From JASGKO01 sp049840595 (GTDB lineage: Bacteria > Verrucomicrobiota > Verrucomicrobiia > Chthoniobacterales > Chthoniobacteraceae), in contig JASGKO010000021.1 of assembly GCA_049840595.1 (NCBI GenBank), positions 66,659 through 130,658 on the forward strand: a stretch of DNA of 64,000 bases, read 5' to 3'. Below, in pieces: positions 62,576 to 64,000 of this stretch. The notes below the pieces were generated by a model. The model made no database searches and had not been told where the DNA came from. It saw only the letters and a program-made list of their open reading frames with translations. The position numbers and the translations under genes are program-made. Each line of letters opens with the position of its first letter. Within the stretch, counting starts at the first letter, position 1.

Positions 62576-63865
62576 ATGACTGTTCGCGCGTTCACTCCTA
62601 TTTCGACCTCCGGTCTGGGCGCGCTGGGCCTCTGGCTCCTCTCCCTCCTCTGTTGCCAAGCCCAATATGATGCCCCTACTGGCTATTATGACGGCGCGGT
62701 CGGCAAGACGAGTACGGCGCTCAAAACGGCGCTGCATAGCATCGTCGCCACCCATACCGTGCTCCCTTACACCAGCACGCAGCCCGATGTGTGGGATGCG
62801 CTGAAGGCCCTGGACGAAGATCCGGCGGATACGAGCAGTGTCATCCTGATTTACTCCGGGCTCGATGCCTTGAAGGCGAACCAATACACCGGCAGTAACG
62901 GAACCAGCGGCACTTGGGATCGCGAACATCTGTGGCCGCAGTCCTTCGGCCTCGTCGTCTATGGCGACAATGCGCCGCCGAAGACGGACATCTTCAACCT
63001 GCGCCCGATCGATCCCACCATCAACAGCGCCCGCAGCAACCGTTACTACGATTTTTCCACCGCGCCGGTTTCCACCAAGACGCTGGCGCCGGGCTCGGAT
63101 TACGACTCCGATTCGTGGTGCCCGCGGCTGGCCGACCGGGGGCAGATCGCGCGCTCCATTTTTTACATGACGGTGGTTTATAACGGAAGTTATACGAACG
63201 CCCCCACCTTGACGCTTTCGGATACGCCGAATGCCTCCACCTACACCTTCGGCAAGCTTACCACCCTCCTGCTCTGGAATCGCCAATACCCGGTGACCGA
63301 CAGCGAGCGGAAACGGAACCAGGCCGTGTACGACAACTGGCAGCACAATCGCAACCCTTTCATCGACAACCGCTACTACGCGGACATGATGCTGCTCGGG
63401 GTCACGGCCCAGCAATCCTGGAAAAACGTCGCCTTCACCACCACGGAGCTGAGCGACAACACGATCAGCGGCGACACGGCCGACCCCGATGGCGATGGCA
63501 TTTCCAATCTGGTCGAGTATGCCGAGAACCTCAATCCCAAGACGGCCAATTCCCTCTCCGACCAGGAGACGATTCAAACCAGCGGCAGCGCGCTGAACCT
63601 CACCCATCGCAAAAACCGCTGGGCCACCGATCTGAGTTTCAGCTACCAGATTTCCACCGACTTGCAGAGCTGGACGACCGTCACCCCCAGCACGACCAGC
63701 ACCACCCATCTCGATATCGACACCGACCAGGTCACGGTGAGCGTCCCCATGTCCGGCACGCGCGAGTTCATCCGCGTCGTCATCACGCAAACCGCGATGA
63801 CGACCTCCGCCACCAGTGCCCCCAAAGCGACCAAGCAACGCCAGAGCACCTCGCTCAAAAAGTAG
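62576..63865 (+). CDS. Secreted endonuclease I family nuclease
   Basis: A 429-residue secreted nuclease. Signal peptide near residues 12-28 (GLGALGLWLLSLLCCQAQ). The endonuclease I core has WDREHLWPQSFG (about 114-125) with the catalytic His, and DIFNLRPIDPTINSARSNR (about 137-155) with metal ligands, as in EndA/Vvn. The C-terminal 150 residues form an extra domain with DPDGDGISNLVEYAENLNP, a calcium-binding-like or sorting-type region frequent in this phylum. It digests DNA or RNA outside the cell, for nutrition or biofilm turnover. Confidence 0.88.
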   Translation: MTVRAFTPISTSGLGALGLWLLSLLCCQAQYDAPTGYYDGAVGKTSTALKTALHSIVATHTVLPYTSTQPDVWDALKALDEDPADTSSVILIYSGLDALKANQYTGSNGTSGTWDREHLWPQSFGLVVYGDNAPPKTDIFNLRPIDPTINSARSNRYYDFSTAPVSTKTLAPGSDYDSDSWCPRLADRGQIARSIFYMTVVYNGSYTNAPTLTLSDTPNASTYTFGKLTTLLLWNRQYPVTDSERKRNQAVYDNWQHNRNPFIDNRYYADMMLLGVTAQQSWKNVAFTTTELSDNTISGDTADPDGDGISNLVEYAENLNPKTANSLSDQETIQTSGSALNLTHRKNRWATDLSFSYQISTDLQSWTTVTPSTTSTTHLDIDTDQVTVSVPMSGTREFIRVVITQTAMTTSATSAPKATKQRQSTSLKK

Positions 63866-63911
63866 CGCCATCGCTCACTTTGCCAAAACCAACCCCCTGT
63901 AGCGGCGGTCT

Positions 63912-64000
63912 ATGACCGTCGCTGGATCCAACGAGGAATGCCCTCCAGTTTCGGAACGGCTCATGGCGATCCTGTCGCCCGACCATCCTGAGCACCAACT
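63912..64000 (+). CDS. Possible gene start cut by the window edge
   Basis: A frame starts at ATG 63912 and is open to the right edge (29 codons: MTVAGSNEECPPVSERLMAI and on). No ribosome site is clear, and the start lies within GTAGCGGCGGTCTATGACCG, which looks like another repeat-type sequence. Too little remains for a judgment. Confidence 0.2.
   Translation, partial: MTVAGSNEECPPVSERLMAILSPDHPEHQ

Noticed and set aside
1..64000. tRNA, rRNA or riboswitch genes
   Set aside because: I looked for T-loop type sequences and conserved rRNA blocks by eye and found none; a covariance-model search was not possible.

Overview
The window looks like chromosomal DNA of a GC-rich Verrucomicrobiota bacterium, probably near the Chthoniobacter/Terrimicrobium group. 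The best evidence is a complete Verru_Chthon pseudopilin cassette (32004-38915), a gene set known from this phylum. A Gld-type ABC/DUF4340 operon, many secreted proteins, a pectin (rhamnogalacturonan) lyase beside a sugar ABC importer, and abundant short interspersed intergenic repeats fit the same placement. I saw no rRNA, tRNA, CRISPR array, prophage or classical insertion sequence.

Layout: 1-2113 holds an edge-truncated MBL-fold hydrolase and two paired unknown proteins. 2402-6172 holds an AsmA-like envelope protein, a small exported protein and a two-domain retropepsin-like protease. 6319-8283 is an agmatine-to-putrescine pair (agmatine deiminase and N-carbamoylputrescine amidase). 8447-10274 has two cyclophilins around a small toxin-antitoxin-like pair. 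10346-12555 has an acyltransferase, an exported protein and a glycine-zipper lipoprotein. 12662-17439 is a tightly packed minus-strand operon: signal peptidase I, class II aldolase, polytopic membrane protein, a degenerate ABC ATPase-like protein and a squalene/phytoene synthase. 17589-25358 holds small membrane proteins, Dtd, a glycine-rich exported protein, an amino-acid ABC importer (no binding protein), a DUF457 protein, a CslA-like glycosyltransferase and an L,D-transpeptidase. 25587-31179 holds secreted proteins, a class C serine hydrolase and an APC permease. 31288-38915 is the pseudopilin cassette plus a coupled exported protein. 39307-45446 is an RbsABC-like sugar importer followed by a family 4 rhamnogalacturonan lyase. 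46599-48535 is a sodium/solute symporter with a small membrane partner. 48953-54700 is a purine cluster: uricase, class III aminotransferase, NCS1 transporter and CNT nucleoside transporter, interrupted by a GxxExxY element. 55147-60184 is a Gld-like ABC operon, and 60286-63865 holds an HtrA protease, small membrane proteins and a secreted endonuclease I.

Two features run through the whole window. First, eight otherwise intact genes carry nine single-base reading-frame breaks, each repairable by one indel to the family consensus. I read these as probable sequence errors rather than gene decay. Second, at least five families of short repeats fill the intergenic gaps. The most striking is a family whose 33-bp perfect inverted repeats bracket a GxxExxY gene with 7-bp spacing on both sides (51137-51618). 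Smaller, degenerate hairpins of the same family occur elsewhere. This 482-bp unit is my best candidate for an under-described mobile system. Other candidates are the ABC ATPase-like protein that has lost every catalytic motif, next to a squalene synthase, and the coupled unknown pair at 704-2113.
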